64,000 nt of DNA from positions 51,746,312 to 51,810,311 of the forward strand of contig NC_089851.1 in the NCBI RefSeq assembly GCF_036373705.1, written 5' to 3'. This stretch comes from Amia ocellicauda. Lineage: Eukaryota > Chordata > Actinopteri > Amiiformes > Amiidae. Positions 42,065 to 51,899 of the stretch are shown in pieces. The number at the start of each line of letters is the position of its first letter. Positions within the stretch are counted from its first letter, which is position 1. The translations under genes and the position numbers were made by a program. The notes under the pieces were generated by a model. The model did not search any database, had not been told where the DNA came from, and saw nothing but the letters and a program-made list of their open reading frames with translations.

Positions 42065-43211
42065 TACACTCACCTAAAGGATTATTAGGAACACCTGTTC
42101 AATTTCTCATTAATGCAATTATCTAACCAACCAATCACATGGCAGTTGCTTCAATGCATTTAGGGGTGTGGTCCTGGTCAAGACAATCTCCTGAACTCCA
42201 AACTGAATGTCTGAATGGGAAAGAAAGGTGATTTAAGCCATTTTGAGCGTGGCATGGTTGTTGGTGCCAGACGGGCCGGTCTGAGTATTTCACAATCTGC
42301 TCAGTTACTGGGATTTTCACGCACAACCATTTCTAGGGTTTACAAAGAATGGTGTGAAAAGGGAGAAACATCCAGTATGCGGCAGTCCTGTGGGCGAAAA
42401 TGCCTTGTTGATGCTAGAGGTCAGAGGAGAATGGGCCGACTGATTCAAGCTGATAGAAGAGCAACTTTGCCTGAAATAACCACTCGTTACAACCGAGGTA
42501 TGCAGCAAAGCATTTGTGAAGCCACAACACGTACAACCTTGAGGCGGATGGGCTACAACAGCAGAAGACCCCACCGGGTACCACTCATCTCCACTACAAA
42601 TAGGAAAAAGAGGCTACAATTTGCACAAGCCTGGTCTGATGAGTCTCGATTTCTGTTGAGACATTCAGATGGTAGAGTCAGAATTTGGCGTAAACAGAAT
42701 GAGAACATGGATCCATCATGCCTTGTTACCACTGTGCAGGCTGGTGGTGGTGGTGTAATGGTGTGGGGGATGTTTTCTTGGCACACTTTATGCCCCTTAG
42801 TGCCAATTGGGCATCGTTTAAATGCCACGGCCTACCTGAGCATTGTTTCTGACCATGTCCATCCCTTTATGACCACCATGTACCCATCCTCTGATGGCTA
42901 CTTCCAGCAGGATAATGCACCATGTCACAAAGGTCGAATCATTTCAAATTGGTTTCTTGAACATGACAATGAGTTCACTGTACTAAACTGGCCCCCACAG
43001 TCACCAGATCTCAACCCAATAGAGCATCTTTGGGATGTGGTGGAAAGGGAGCTTCGTGCCCTGGATGTGCATCCCACAAATCTCCATCAATTGCAAGATG
43101 CTATCCTATCAATATGGGCCAACATTTCTAAAGAATGCTTTCAGCACCTTGTTGAATCAATGCCACGTAGAATTAAGGCAGTTCTGAAGGCAAAAGGGGG
43201 TCAAACACCAA
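42065..43211 (+). mobile_element. Tc1/mariner-superfamily element (DD36E type), right end lost
   Basis: The left terminus is TACACTCACCTAAAGGATTA, preceded by TA. A ~150-base leader and a long transposase frame follow. At 43211, soon after KAKGGQT, the expected terminal sequence is replaced by unrelated AT-rich DNA, so the right inverted repeat is missing. Confidence 0.85.
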
Positions 43212-43348
43212 GTGAGTACCAAGTGAAATCTATTAAAGTATTGAAGTATCCCAATGTTTTAAGTTACACTTCATGTATACATGTGTTTGGAAGTTTATCC
43301 AAATATATTCTACCAGTATATTTAGAATGCAACATTTTTGCAGTCTAA
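42215..43348 (+). CDS. DD36E Tc1-like transposase, in-frame internal deletion
   Basis: One open frame of 377 codons. The N-terminal HTH pair begins MGKKGDLSHFERGMVVGARR with SISQSAQLLGFSRTTISRVY. The linker is LISTTNRKKRLQFAQA, and the first catalytic Asp is in WSDESRF. The second is in GYFQQDNAPCHKGR and the Glu in SPDLNPIEHLWDVVE, with 36 residues between the last two instead of 34. The linker runs straight from AQA into WSDES; relatives have a HQNWT..W..V-like segment of about 13 residues there, so ~39 bases seem deleted in frame just before the first Asp. The last ~50 residues read past the family end into flanking DNA. It is open but probably inactive. Confidence 0.85.
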   Translation: MGKKGDLSHFERGMVVGARRAGLSISQSAQLLGFSRTTISRVYKEWCEKGETSSMRQSCGRKCLVDARGQRRMGRLIQADRRATLPEITTRYNRGMQQSICEATTRTTLRRMGYNSRRPHRVPLISTTNRKKRLQFAQAWSDESRFLLRHSDGRVRIWRKQNENMDPSCLVTTVQAGGGGVMVWGMFSWHTLCPLVPIGHRLNATAYLSIVSDHVHPFMTTMYPSSDGYFQQDNAPCHKGRIISNWFLEHDNEFTVLNWPPQSPDLNPIEHLWDVVERELRALDVHPTNLHQLQDAILSIWANISKECFQHLVESMPRRIKAVLKAKGGQTPSEYQVKSIKVLKYPNVLSYTSCIHVFGSLSKYILPVYLECNIFAV

Positions 43349-43349
43349 T

Positions 43350-43760
43350 ATATTCACAGTATACAATACATGCAATATGAGATTGTTGTGTATTTAGCAG
43401 TATACTAAATGTATATTATAAGGGGACATATATGTATGCATTTTTATATATTTAGTATAAAATACATGTGTAGATGTTACAGTATATTTGCATATAATTA
43501 TAGATATATTAAAAACAAGTTTACATATAATTCTGAATATACTTAAGTTATATTAAGCAATATTTGTATTGTATAATATAGTGTATTTGACCATATTTCT
43601 GTATCAAGTAACATACTAAAACTGCAATTGATATTTAAAAGTATATTTTCACCATATATTATAAAATGGTATGCACATTTATAAAACATATTAATACATT
43701 AAAATACATTTCATATTTCAGAATATTATATATTTTTAAATATTTTATTTTTGTAAGGGT
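43350..43760. other. AT-rich low-complexity stretch
   Basis: Many TATATTTAGTATA-like words and short palindromes; no coding or RNA signal. Confidence 0.5.
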
Positions 43761-43771
43761 ATCTTCCATAA

Positions 43772-43957
43772 ATGCAGTTTTACCAAACAAAGGAAAACCA
43801 GGAAAGGTTGGTGGAGGAGATTACGCAGTTTTGGCAGCCCATTCTGAAACCCACTGCAGAATATATTCTGGCAGGAGGTCTGATTAAAATACTGGAAAAT
43901 CTTCAATCAAAGTCAAGAAATGTGTCAAAAGGCTTCCAGTTTCCTTTCCTGCCATGA
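43772..43957 (+). CDS. unidentified short open frame, possible exon
   Basis: Sixty-one codons (MQFYQTKENQERLVEEITQF...) of ordinary, helical-looking composition. An in-frame stop lies at the end and a pyrimidine-poor AG upstream (TTTTTGTAAG). The composition differs from the AT-rich surroundings, which suggests a decayed exon or transposon piece. No family was recognised. Confidence 0.25.
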   Translation: MQFYQTKENQERLVEEITQFWQPILKPTAEYILAGGLIKILENLQSKSRNVSKGFQFPFLP

Positions 43958-43979
43958 GAAGTATGCTGATTTCAGAACC

Positions 43980-44290
43980 TCTATGAAGTAGATTCCTTAT
44001 TTTTCAAAAAATAAGTAATGGTTATTTTTTTCACTGTTTCCTCAATATATTAATAATAAACTGTTTTATTTTTTTCTGCAAAATAAGTAAAGTTTACTTA
44101 TTTATTTCTGGTTCCTGTTTTTTTTTTTTTTAAATAAGTAATGGTTATTTATTTTTATCTTTATTGTTTATTACTTTTTCTGTGAATTCTGATTCTAGCA
44201 GTATGAAGAAATAAGTAATAGTTACTTATTCCTTATTTCTGTTTCCCTGTTTTTTCACAAAATAAGTAATGGTTATTTCAAAAATCCTTG
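43980..44290. repeat. degenerate ~75-bp repeats with AAATAAGTAATGGTTATTT
   Basis: The word AAATAAGTAATGGTTATTT or a near copy appears about four times, each followed by a TTCTG.TTCC.TGTTTTTT-like stretch. A related piece is at 45615-45700, beyond the inverted-repeat element. Confidence 0.65.
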
Positions 44291-44366
44291 TTTACAAATG
44301 TAAGGACTTATAGGACAACAGCATTACATACAGATAGATAACATACATTAGTTATTATGCTAACAA

Positions 44367-44938
44367 GTGTCCATTATAAACAATCTATTAACAAATTATT
44401 GATTATGTTATTGTTATATGATTATTACAAATTATAAATATATTAGACATTTTTATTTAAACATTTTTGCTATACTATGTAGTTTGCATGTTCTCCCCGT
44501 GTCCACGTGGGTTTCCTCCCACCGTCCAAAGACATGTGGGTTAGGTTAATTGGCTTCTCTAAATTGCCCTGTATGTGGGTGTGTCTGCGTGTGTGTGTGT
44601 GTGTGTTGCCCAGCGATGGACTGGGGTCCCGTCCTGGGTGTATTCCTGCCTTGTGCCCTTTGCCTGCCGGGATCAGTGCTCGGCGACCTTCGCCAGGATA
44701 ACTGGTTTCAAAAATGGATGGATAATAGCAGCAATTAACTGGCATGGCAGTTAATGATAATAGATTGATATCGGTGTGCAAATGTCATGTTATTATACCC
44801 TTTATTAAATATGTTATTAAATACCTTAAAACATATTATAGCAAAAAAGTTTAAAAATGTCTAATATATTTATAATTTGTAAAATTAATCATATAATAAT
44901 AACATAACATGTTAATAGATTGTTTATAATGGACACTT
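44367..44938. mobile_element. inverted-repeat element with ~105-bp arms, SINE inside
   Basis: The arm 44367-44472 (AAGTGTCCATTATAAACAAT...TTTTTGCTATA) is the reverse complement, with few changes, of 44826-44938. The interior is mostly a SINE (44478-44722). No transposase is present, so this is a MITE-like or foldback element of unknown superfamily. Confidence 0.7.
44478..44722 (+). mobile_element. fish SINE (Mermaid/HE1-like), 5'-truncated
   Basis: It reads GTTTGCATGTTCTCCCCGTG, then GGGTTTCCTCCCACCGTCCA, AATTGGCTTCTCTAAATTGC, a (TG)n run and CCAGCGATGGACTGG. It ends in GGATGGATAATAG. These blocks are typical of an abundant tRNA-derived fish SINE. The tRNA-like head is missing here but is seen at 49793. 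Confidence 0.7.
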
Positions 44939-44944
44939 AAAATA

Positions 44945-45700
44945 AAGCATTACCATTATTCTTAATACATGGATACAAGATAATCAACAACATGGGAGGG
45001 CTTGAGAATCTGCTATGGCTTTGTGCAAGGAAATTTGGCACTGAATAAATGTTGGCTACGGCAAACATGCGCTGCTGTACAGGCTGACAGAGACACTGTG
45101 ATGCATTTCTTCAATGAGTGATGCTTACTTAATCTTTATTTCCATTTCCCAGTTTAAGGACACTTATCTCTACAGCATTACTTCAGTAGTTCACGCAGCC
45201 CCCTATAGAAGTCAGCGGAAGATGTAGTGATTGAAGTAATGGAGGTATCTTGGCCTGTACACACTTGGCAGAGGGAACGACAGCCTGGCCATGGAACACC
45301 TACCCCCAGCTCCATCTTGAGATTAGCGAGAGGCAGCAGTGATGCAGCGCTATGGAGCCTACAGCGCAGGGAAGGGACTTAATGCGTGGTATCTCTGATG
45401 TAGTGCTTGTGTGTTTTTCAGGTCTTTTCTATAATGTGCTTTCTGTATTGTCATAAACCCCTGGCACTTTTTGTCACTGTTACTCTATATTGTTTTGAAT
45501 TACATTCATAAAGAAAATAAAACGAAAAATCTCTAATAGTGTGTGTCTCAATGGTTGTGTTTGTTCATACATCGATAAAAAACGTTTGGAAATACTATGA
45601 AAAGTAAAATGTAGATAACAAATAAGTAATCATAAGTTATTTCTGTGTCCTATTCTGTAAAAAATAAGAAATGATTAGGCCTACTTATTAAGTGGTTACT
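44945..45700. other. non-coding stretch, possible 3' untranslated region
   Basis: No open frame of note. An AATAAA at 45516-45521 follows a mixed-composition stretch, which could be the 3' end of a plus-strand transcript, but no exon was recognised upstream. Confidence 0.3.
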
Positions 45701-45933
45701 GAACAGTGTGCTCTCTGTCAAAAGCCAGCTTTTGGGCTCCTCTGCACAAGAGGGCTTTTGACCTCAGATGCTGTTGCCTGTGCAGCTGAAGGGAAATCAG
45801 ACTGTCATCTGTGTGTTTTTCTATAAAAAAAATGTGTATTATGCAAGTTTGTTGTGGTTGTTGAGGAGGAGGAGGAGGAGGACATGTAGTGTGTTGTTGA
45901 GGAGGAGAACTTTGTGAAGCCACTTGTTCAGTT
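45700..45933. repeat. tRNA-Pro spacer repeat, inverted copy
   Basis: This is the reverse complement of 41165-41375. Shared blocks are GGGCTCCTCTGCACAA, TTTTGACCTCAGAT, GGGAAATCAGACTGTCA, GAGGAGGAGGAGGAC and ATGTAGTGTGTTGTTGAGG. Confidence 0.8.
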
Positions 45934-46005
45934 GGCCCGTTGGTCTAGGAGTATGATTCTCACTTAGTGTGCGAGAGGTCCTGTGTTCAACTCCTGAACG
46001 AGCCC
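45934..46005 (+). pseudogene. tRNA-Pro pseudogene
   Basis: Starts GGCCCGTTGGTCTAGGAGTA and ends CTGAACGAGCCC. The anticodon arm CTCACTTAGTGTGCGAG gives AGT instead of AGG with imperfect pairing. The T arm CTGTGTTCAACTCCTGA is also imperfect. Confidence 0.7.
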
Positions 46006-46722
46006 TAGGGCATGAAGCCGTCTGGTTTCGTGGCTGGTGACGGTAGTCTTCTTGGGGTTGCTTTCCTCTACCTGCTTTCACATTATTGTTCATCTGCACT
46101 GTGAAGTGCTGTTAAATGAGTTTTGAATCATTTGGCTGAATCGGAGCAGATAACATAGCCCTAAACATTTCAGAATTCATCCTGCTGCTTTTGTCAAAAG
46201 TCAACCAGTTCTCTTGACAGCCATACATGCCCTTACCATAACACTACCTTCACCATGTTTCACAGATGAGGTGGTATGCTTCAGATCATGAGCAGTTCCT
46301 TCCCTTCTCCATACTCTTCTCTTCCCATCATTCTGGTACAAGTTGATCTTTGTCTCATCTGTACATAAGATGTTGTTCCAGAACTGTACAGGGTTCTTTA
46401 GATGTTTTTTGCCAAACTCTAATATGGTCTTCCCATTTCCTGTTTAAATACAGAGGGTTTACCACAAGATGTACTCTGGTGAAGTGTTCTCTTGATTGTT
46501 GACATTGACACAGATACACCTACCTCCTGGAGGGTATTCTTGATTTGGCCAACTGTTGTGAAGGGGTTTTCCTCACCAGGGAAAAAATTCTGTCATCCAC
46601 CACAGTTGTTTTCCGTGGTGTTCATGGCCTTGTGGTGTTCCTCCGCTCACCAGTACGTTCTTATTAGTGGATTTGGCCCCACCTAATGTTTTTGCTCTCT
46701 GATTGGTTTGTTTCGATATCTA

Positions 46723-46870
46723 AGGCAGAACACCCCAAGAACAAGCAGGATCTAAAGACAGCTGTAGTGCAGGCCTGGCATAGCATCACCAGGGAAGAAA
46801 CCCAGCATCTGGTGATGTCTATGGGTTCCAGACTTCAGGCAGTCATTGACTGCAAAGGATTTGCAACTGA
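46723..46870 (+). pseudogene. Tc1-like transposase C-terminus
   Basis: AEHPKNKQDLKTAVVQAWHS continues through EETQHLVMSMGSRLQAVIDC and KGFAT, the normal C-terminal helical tail of this Tc1 family, before reading on into non-transposase sequence. It is the plus-strand half of the rearranged element. Confidence 0.8.
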
Positions 46871-47114
46871 TAGGGAGAAATTTTACTCCCTCAATAAACA
46901 GGCGGACAAGGAATACTCAGGACCCGATTTAACTGAAATAATACCAAAATAGTTTATTCAGCTACAACTAAGTGCTCTGGAGATGGTCAGTCAGCAAGAC
47001 ACATCTAAGGTTTTTCTAAAGAACATGCTATCATATACAAGATGACTCCCTTTGGTTGCTGGGAAACTGGATGACGTCAATGATGTACCCCAAACTTGAT
47101 CACAGACTTCTCCT

Positions 47115-47327
47115 TTGTCTTCTGTTTTCTCTATAGCCTTGGATGAAAATGTTTTTCTAAAAATCAGCTACACAGAACTACTGCACCTGTCCTCTGCGGA
47201 GCAATACACAAAGCTTAAATTCATACATGGGCTACACAATCTTACTGCAACAATGGTGCAAATATATTTGGCATTCGGACAGGCCACTGTCCCGCATCAC
47301 AACCAAGTATTGAAACTCACAATTTAA
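47115..47327 (+). CDS. unidentified open frame inside the Tc1 copy
   Basis: Seventy codons, part of it reading KISYTELLHLSSAEQYTKLK. The frame follows a pyrimidine-rich stretch ending CTATAG, so the coding part may start as an exon. It lies between the transposase tail and the terminus of the Tc1 copy and does not look like transposase. The origin is unknown; it may be a captured or inserted fragment. Confidence 0.25.
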   Translation: MSSVFSIALDENVFLKISYTELLHLSSAEQYTKLKFIHGLHNLTATMVQIYLAFGQATVPHHNQVLKLTI

Positions 47328-47567
47328 TTAATGATTATATTAGTTTGTCCAAATGCTTTTGAGCCCCTAAAATTGGGGGGACCACATAAAAATTGGTTTA
47401 ATTCCTACACCATTCACCCGATTTGGATGTAACTACCCTCCAATTAAAGATGAAAGTCTACACTTAAAGCACATCTTGATTGTTTCCTTTCCAATCCATT
47501 GTGATGGTGTACAGAGCCAAATTGACAATTGGGTCTGTCCAAATATTTATGGACCGGACTGTATACC

Positions 47568-48031
47568 TGTAACGAAGGACTGCCATGGCGGGGAACCCAG
47601 GTGCGGAGTGAGAGGTGGTCAGAAACAGGCTGTGGTCAATGCTGGCAAACCGTAATGTCCAGAGAAATCCACAAGTCCTGGTCGAAAAGACAAGCAGGGG
47701 GTCAATGATCAGGCAAACAGGCTGGTAGGGAGAATACGGGAATTGGTGGAGGAACACGTGGAGGTTGTAAACAATCAATAACAAAAGGATACAAGACTTA
47801 GCAGTGAATTAAAGTCACAGAAAGGTTTATATGTGTAGCAGAGAGGAGCAGAGGACGGTGAAGGAGAGTGCTGGTCCAATGGGAGTTCGAGGATGATAGA
47901 ACAAGTGCACATGGTGCCGAGGAATGTTAAGTGGCTGATTGCTGGGGAATGTGAGGGTTTAGAATTCCGGTGATTCTGACCTCTGCAGGGGAGCTTGTGA
48001 ATTGCGGGATGTGTGGGATACAACAGTGACA
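47568..48031. mobile_element. solo LTR with 5-bp target duplication
   Basis: The 464-base block begins TGTAACGAAGG and ends CAACAGTGACA (TGT...ACA). ATACC flanks it on both sides (47563-47567 and 48032-48036). No internal coding region remains. It lies immediately beside the terminus of the Tc1 copy. The LTR family was not identified. Confidence 0.75.
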
Positions 48032-48170
48032 ATACCACTTGTTATTGTGTGTTTGAGTTTACTTGCATGGATTGTCTATTCATGTCAATATTAAAATTCC
48101 AAAGCATAACATTTATTCACAACATGCTTTAGTGTTAAATGTTTGATATGGCAGCGCATATAAAGGTGTA

Positions 48171-49768
48171 TACAGCTCTGGAAAAAATTAAGAGACCAGT
48201 GCACAATTATCAGTTTCTCTGGTTTTACTATTTATAGGTATATGTTTTGGTAAAATTAACATTTTTGTTTTATTCTATAAACTGCTGAAAACATTTTTCC
48301 CAAATTCCAAATAAAAATATTGTCATTTAGAGCATTTATTTGCAGAAATTTACAACTGGACAAAATTACAAAAAATATGCAGTGTTGTCAGACCTCAAAT
48401 AATGCAAAGAAAATAAGTTCATATTAATTTTTAAACAACATAATACTAATGTTTTAACTTACAAAGAGTTCAGAAATTAATATTTGGTGATTTTCAATCA
48501 CAGCATTCATGCGTCTTGGCATGCTCTCCACCAGTCTTTCACATCGCTGTTGGGTGACTTTATGCCACTCCTGGCGCACAAATTCAAGCAACTCGGCTTT
48601 GATTGATGGCTTGTGACCATCCATCTTCCATCCATCACATTCCAGAGGTTTTCAATGGGGTTCAGGTCTGGAGATTGGGCTGGCCATAACAGGGTCTTGA
48701 TCTGGTGGTCCTCCATCCACACCTTGATTGACCTGGCAGTGTGGCATGGAGCATTGTCCTGCTGGAAAAAACAATCCTCAGATTTGGGGAACACAGCAGA
48801 AGGATCAGAGCAGAAGGAAGCAAGTTTTCATTCAGGACAACCTTGTACATGGCTTGATTCATGCGTCCTTCACAAAGACAAATCTGCCCGATTCCAGCCT
48901 TGCTGAAGCACCCCCAGATTATCACTGATCCTTCACCAAATTCCACAGTGGGTGCGAGACACTGTGGCTTGTAGGCCTCTCCAGGTCTCCGTCTAACCAT
49001 TAGATGACCAGGTGTTGGGCAAAGATGAAAATTTGACTCATCAGAGAAGATGACCTTACTCCAGTCCTCTACGGTCCAAACCTTATGGTCTTTTGCAAAC
49101 CTCAGCCTGGCTCTTCTTTGCTTCTCGCTTTTTTCTAGCTTTGCAAGACTTCAGCCCTGCCCCTAGGAGCCTGTTTCGAACCATCCTCGCAGTGCACTTC
49201 ACCCCAGCTGTCGTTTGCCATTCTTTTTGTAGGTCACTTGATGTCATCCTACGGTTGTTGAGTGACATTCCAATGAGTTGGCGGTCATCCCGGTCAGTGG
49301 AGAGTCGTTTTTGTCTTCTGCTGGTAGCTTTGTAGCTTTGTTGTCCCCAATGTCTGCTGCTTGACCTTGTTCTTATGAACCGCCATCTTTGACATTTTAA
49401 GAATGGAAGCAACGCTCACTGTATCCCTCTGCCAGTAAAGCCAGAATTGAAACCTAATTTTCTCAAAACTTTCCTTTTCAACTCTTTTGGCATGGTCAAT
49501 AGTTATTTTCTGATTCCAATTACTTTTGAGGTTCTACTAGCACTGTTTTTCCCATCCAGCTGGTGCTAATGCAAGAGGATAGTGATATACTTTTCCTCCT
49601 TAAATATGATTTGGTTCAGGTGATCACCTAATTAGTACCTCATTGAGTAGAATGAGGTGTGTCTGTGTTGGAATTCAACAGACACTGGCATGGAATGACT
49701 GCCATACATGTCGAGATGCTGATTTAAGAAAAATGTGCAGTGGTCTCTTAATTCTTTCCAGAGCTGTA
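48171..49768 (-). mobile_element. Tc1-like transposon with both termini
   Basis: The termini TACAGCTCTGGAAAAAATTA (48171) and its inverted counterpart ending CCAGAGCTGTA (49768) are ~45-50 bases long with a few mismatches. TA lies outside each end. Full length is 1598 bases. Transposase lies on the minus strand but is broken. Confidence 0.9.
48490..49412 (-). pseudogene. Tc1-like transposase (DD34E), frameshifted
   Basis: The N-terminal HTH region survives in the frame at 49083-49412 (SLNNRRMTSSDLQKEWQTTA...RNRLLGAGLKS). The first catalytic block near 49040 is disrupted by shifts and stops. The second (CFFQQDNAPCHTARS) and the Glu (SPDLNPIENLWNVMDG) are in the frame at 48507-48794, with 34 residues between them. 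At least three shifts are present, so it is inactive. Confidence 0.85.
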
Positions 49769-49792
49769 TAAAATAATGAGGACCTAGTAGGG

Positions 49793-49935
49793 CAGCATGG
49801 TGGCATGGTGGTTAGCACTGCTGCCTCACCGGTACAGGGGTCTGGGGTTTGAGTCCTGGCTTGGGGGCTTGTCTGTGTGGAGTTCACATGATCTACCTCT
49901 GTCTGTGTGGGTTTCCTATGGGCACTTCAGTTACC
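49793..49935 (+). mobile_element. fish SINE head (Mermaid/HE1-like)
   Basis: GGCAGCATGGTGGCATGGTG, GTTAGCACTGCTGCCTCACC and GGTTTGAGTCCTGGC form the tRNA-derived head with A- and B-box-like words. TGTGTGGAGTTCACATG follows. It breaks off where the copy at 44478 begins. Confidence 0.7.
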
Positions 49936-50127
49936 AGTTCTGTGAGAAGAGTGCAAATCTAAACAAACAAGAAGGTTCTTGAGTTTCAACTTCACTGCTG
50001 CAACTGGTCTGTAATTCTGTGAGGCAAGAATGATAAAAAAAAATCTGTAACCTTTGTAAGGACTTGTAAGGTATGCATATTCCATGTTTTTACTGGTAAT
50101 GGATTTTATGTAATTACAGTCACTGAC

Positions 50128-50600
50128 TCCCTCAGCTGTGCTTGGGTGGCCTTCTTCTCCTCAGTCCTCATCCTCCTCAATCTCTCTGCAGAATTTGACA
50201 CTGTCGATCACTCCATCCTCCTCTCCTGCCTCGCTGACCTTGGAATCTCTGAACTGCTCTCACCTGGTTCTACTCCTACCTCAGCGACGGGACCTACCAA
50301 GTGACATGGCGAGGTTCCTCATCCACCCCCCAACCTCTCCTCACAGGTGTAACCCAAGGCTCCATTCTGGGTCCCCTCTTGTCCTCTCTCTACACTCACT
50401 CCCTGGGCCCCCTCATTGCATCCCATGGTTTCTCTTACCATTTTTACACCGATGATGCCCAGATCTTCCTGTCTTTTCCCTCCTCCGACATTCTCATCCC
50501 CTCTTGCATCTCTTCCTGCTTGTCTGCTATCTCTGCCTGGATGCACTCACACCACCTCAAGCTCAACCTCTCCAAATCTTTTTTACATTCCGTTAATTCC
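50128..50600 (+). pseudogene. L2-clade LINE reverse transcriptase fragment
   Basis: Across two frames it reads AEFDTVDHSILLSCLADLGI, GSILGPLLSSLYTHSLGPLI and ASHGFSYHFYTDDAQIFLSF, then SAWMHSHHLKLNLSKS. The catalytic box is YTDD rather than YADD. Frameshifts occur around 50260 and 50340. Both ends are truncated. Confidence 0.85.
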
Positions 50601-50689
50601 TTTAGAAATCAGGATAAATTGGGTAAAACCAGAAAAGCATCTAATTAATTCTCATTCAGGAGTCAACATAAAAAACAGAAAAGAAACAG

Positions 50690-50862
50690 AAAACCATCCT
50701 GAGGTTCTGTGACACCGAAGAAGGTTTCCTACTGTTCACAGAGAAAGGGGAGCAATTGCTTGCCCCAGTGGAGGACCTTCTACGGCAGATGGGATTGAAG
50801 ACTGTGGAGGAGATCGAACAGCTTCTCCCTGTAGTAGCAGACATAACTATCCAAAGTAAAAA
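50690..50862 (+). pseudogene. unidentified exon-like coding stretch
   Basis: One plus frame reads EEGFLLFTEKGEQLLAPVED and then LRQMGLKTVEEIEQLLPVVA, with natural amino-acid composition in otherwise AT-rich DNA. An upstream shift or stop and no clear start are seen. It may be an exon of a decayed host gene; not recognised. Confidence 0.3.
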
Positions 50863-50869
50863 AAAAATG

Positions 50870-51590
50870 CAATCAATCTATTGCAATTAGCAATGAGGAG
50901 TAGCATTTAGTGCTATTGTTTGGCTCCAAACCAGAAGCCTATTGGATGATGTGTTATTTTAAATAAGTATGTATAATATAAAAATAGTAACAGACTGATT
51001 TGTTTTTTTGTATACGCATATTTTACTGTTTTAGTTTTTAATTTACTTTTTTTTAACTAAGTTAATTACATGCAATTAAATGTGTGTGTATATATATGTT
51101 TCCAATTTTGTTTACTTTTTAACAAAATTAAAGTGTTCCGAAGCCCAACCCTGCAGCAACACCAGTCTATCACAAGGCAACTCTAATTATCTCTAATTAA
51201 GGACACAAGTCTAACACAGGGTAACTCTAATTCTAATGTTTGTTATATTCCTTTTTGATAATTGTCAAGATAAGAAAATGTACAAACAAATGATATATGC
51301 CAATATTCAGTAAATAATTATCCATTAAGTTTAATCTGAGGATTTTTACAGCTTTCCTTCTACCCCCAAAATTCCAACTCCTGTTACAACTTTGGTAGAA
51401 ACATAGTATACATACCAGGCAATTAATTCCCTATATTATCCTTATCTAATAGCCTTAGCTTATTTTCCTTAAACACCTTTTTCAAATCGTTTAACGTTTC
51501 GATTATTTTCAAAAACTACTACTAGTAGCTTACTACTGTTAAAAATAACTTACATGTACTTATAGTAACTTACATACTGTAGCATTGGGG
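50870..51590. other. AT-rich non-coding stretch
   Basis: Nothing recognised apart from short TA-rich runs near 51085-51100. Confidence 0.4.
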
Positions 51591-51599
51591 GGGCATTTT

Positions 51600-51682
51600 A
51601 TTGGTTATTATGAATTATTATTTATTATTTTGTATTGTAAGGATAAGGGTGTCTGCCAAGAGATAAATAATAATAATAATTT
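51600..51682 (+). mobile_element. SINE/L2 tail with (AAT)n
   Basis: GTAAGGATAAGGGTGTCTGCC followed by AATAATAATAAT is the tail type also seen at 12800-12931. Confidence 0.55.
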
Positions 51683-51694
51683 AATTATTGAAAC

Positions 51695-51830
51695 AGCGAT
51701 ACACAGCAGACCGACACTGTACACACTGCCGGTTTATCTGCCGCTCACGCTTGGCTGCGAGGCACTGCCTGAAGAGCTGGAGTCTCTGGCCTGCGCCCCC
51801 TCCTCCCCTGTCTGCTGGCCAGGAGCCGTA
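51695..51830 (+). other. possible host exon with a consensus 5' splice site
   Basis: A G/C-rich open stretch (TLYTLPVYLPLTLGCEALPE then LESLACAPSSPVCWPGA) ends at GAGCC/GTAAGT near 51829, a strong donor. The sequence stands out from AT-rich neighbours. A leucine-rich start followed by cysteines could suggest a secreted protein, but the start is not visible. Very tentative. Confidence 0.25.
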
Positions 51831-51899
51831 AGTGTCCATCCTCATTTCTGATGCCAATGTAGTATTTTCAGCGGGGGAAAGCAAGTAGCCCACAAATCG

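Larger units (their letters stand above)
46140..47562. mobile_element. Tc1-like transposon in two opposed halves
   Basis: At 46140-46690 the minus strand encodes the N-terminal and central transposase, including ILCTDETKINLYQNDGKRRV (first Asp) and SVKHGEGSVMVRACMA. From 46725 the plus strand encodes the C-terminus (KNKQDLKTAVVQAWHSITRE...VIDCKGFAT) of the same family. The right terminus at 47530-47562 reads CCATAAATATTTGGACAGA in reverse complement. The DNA around the second Asp and the Glu is missing. Confidence 0.8.
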
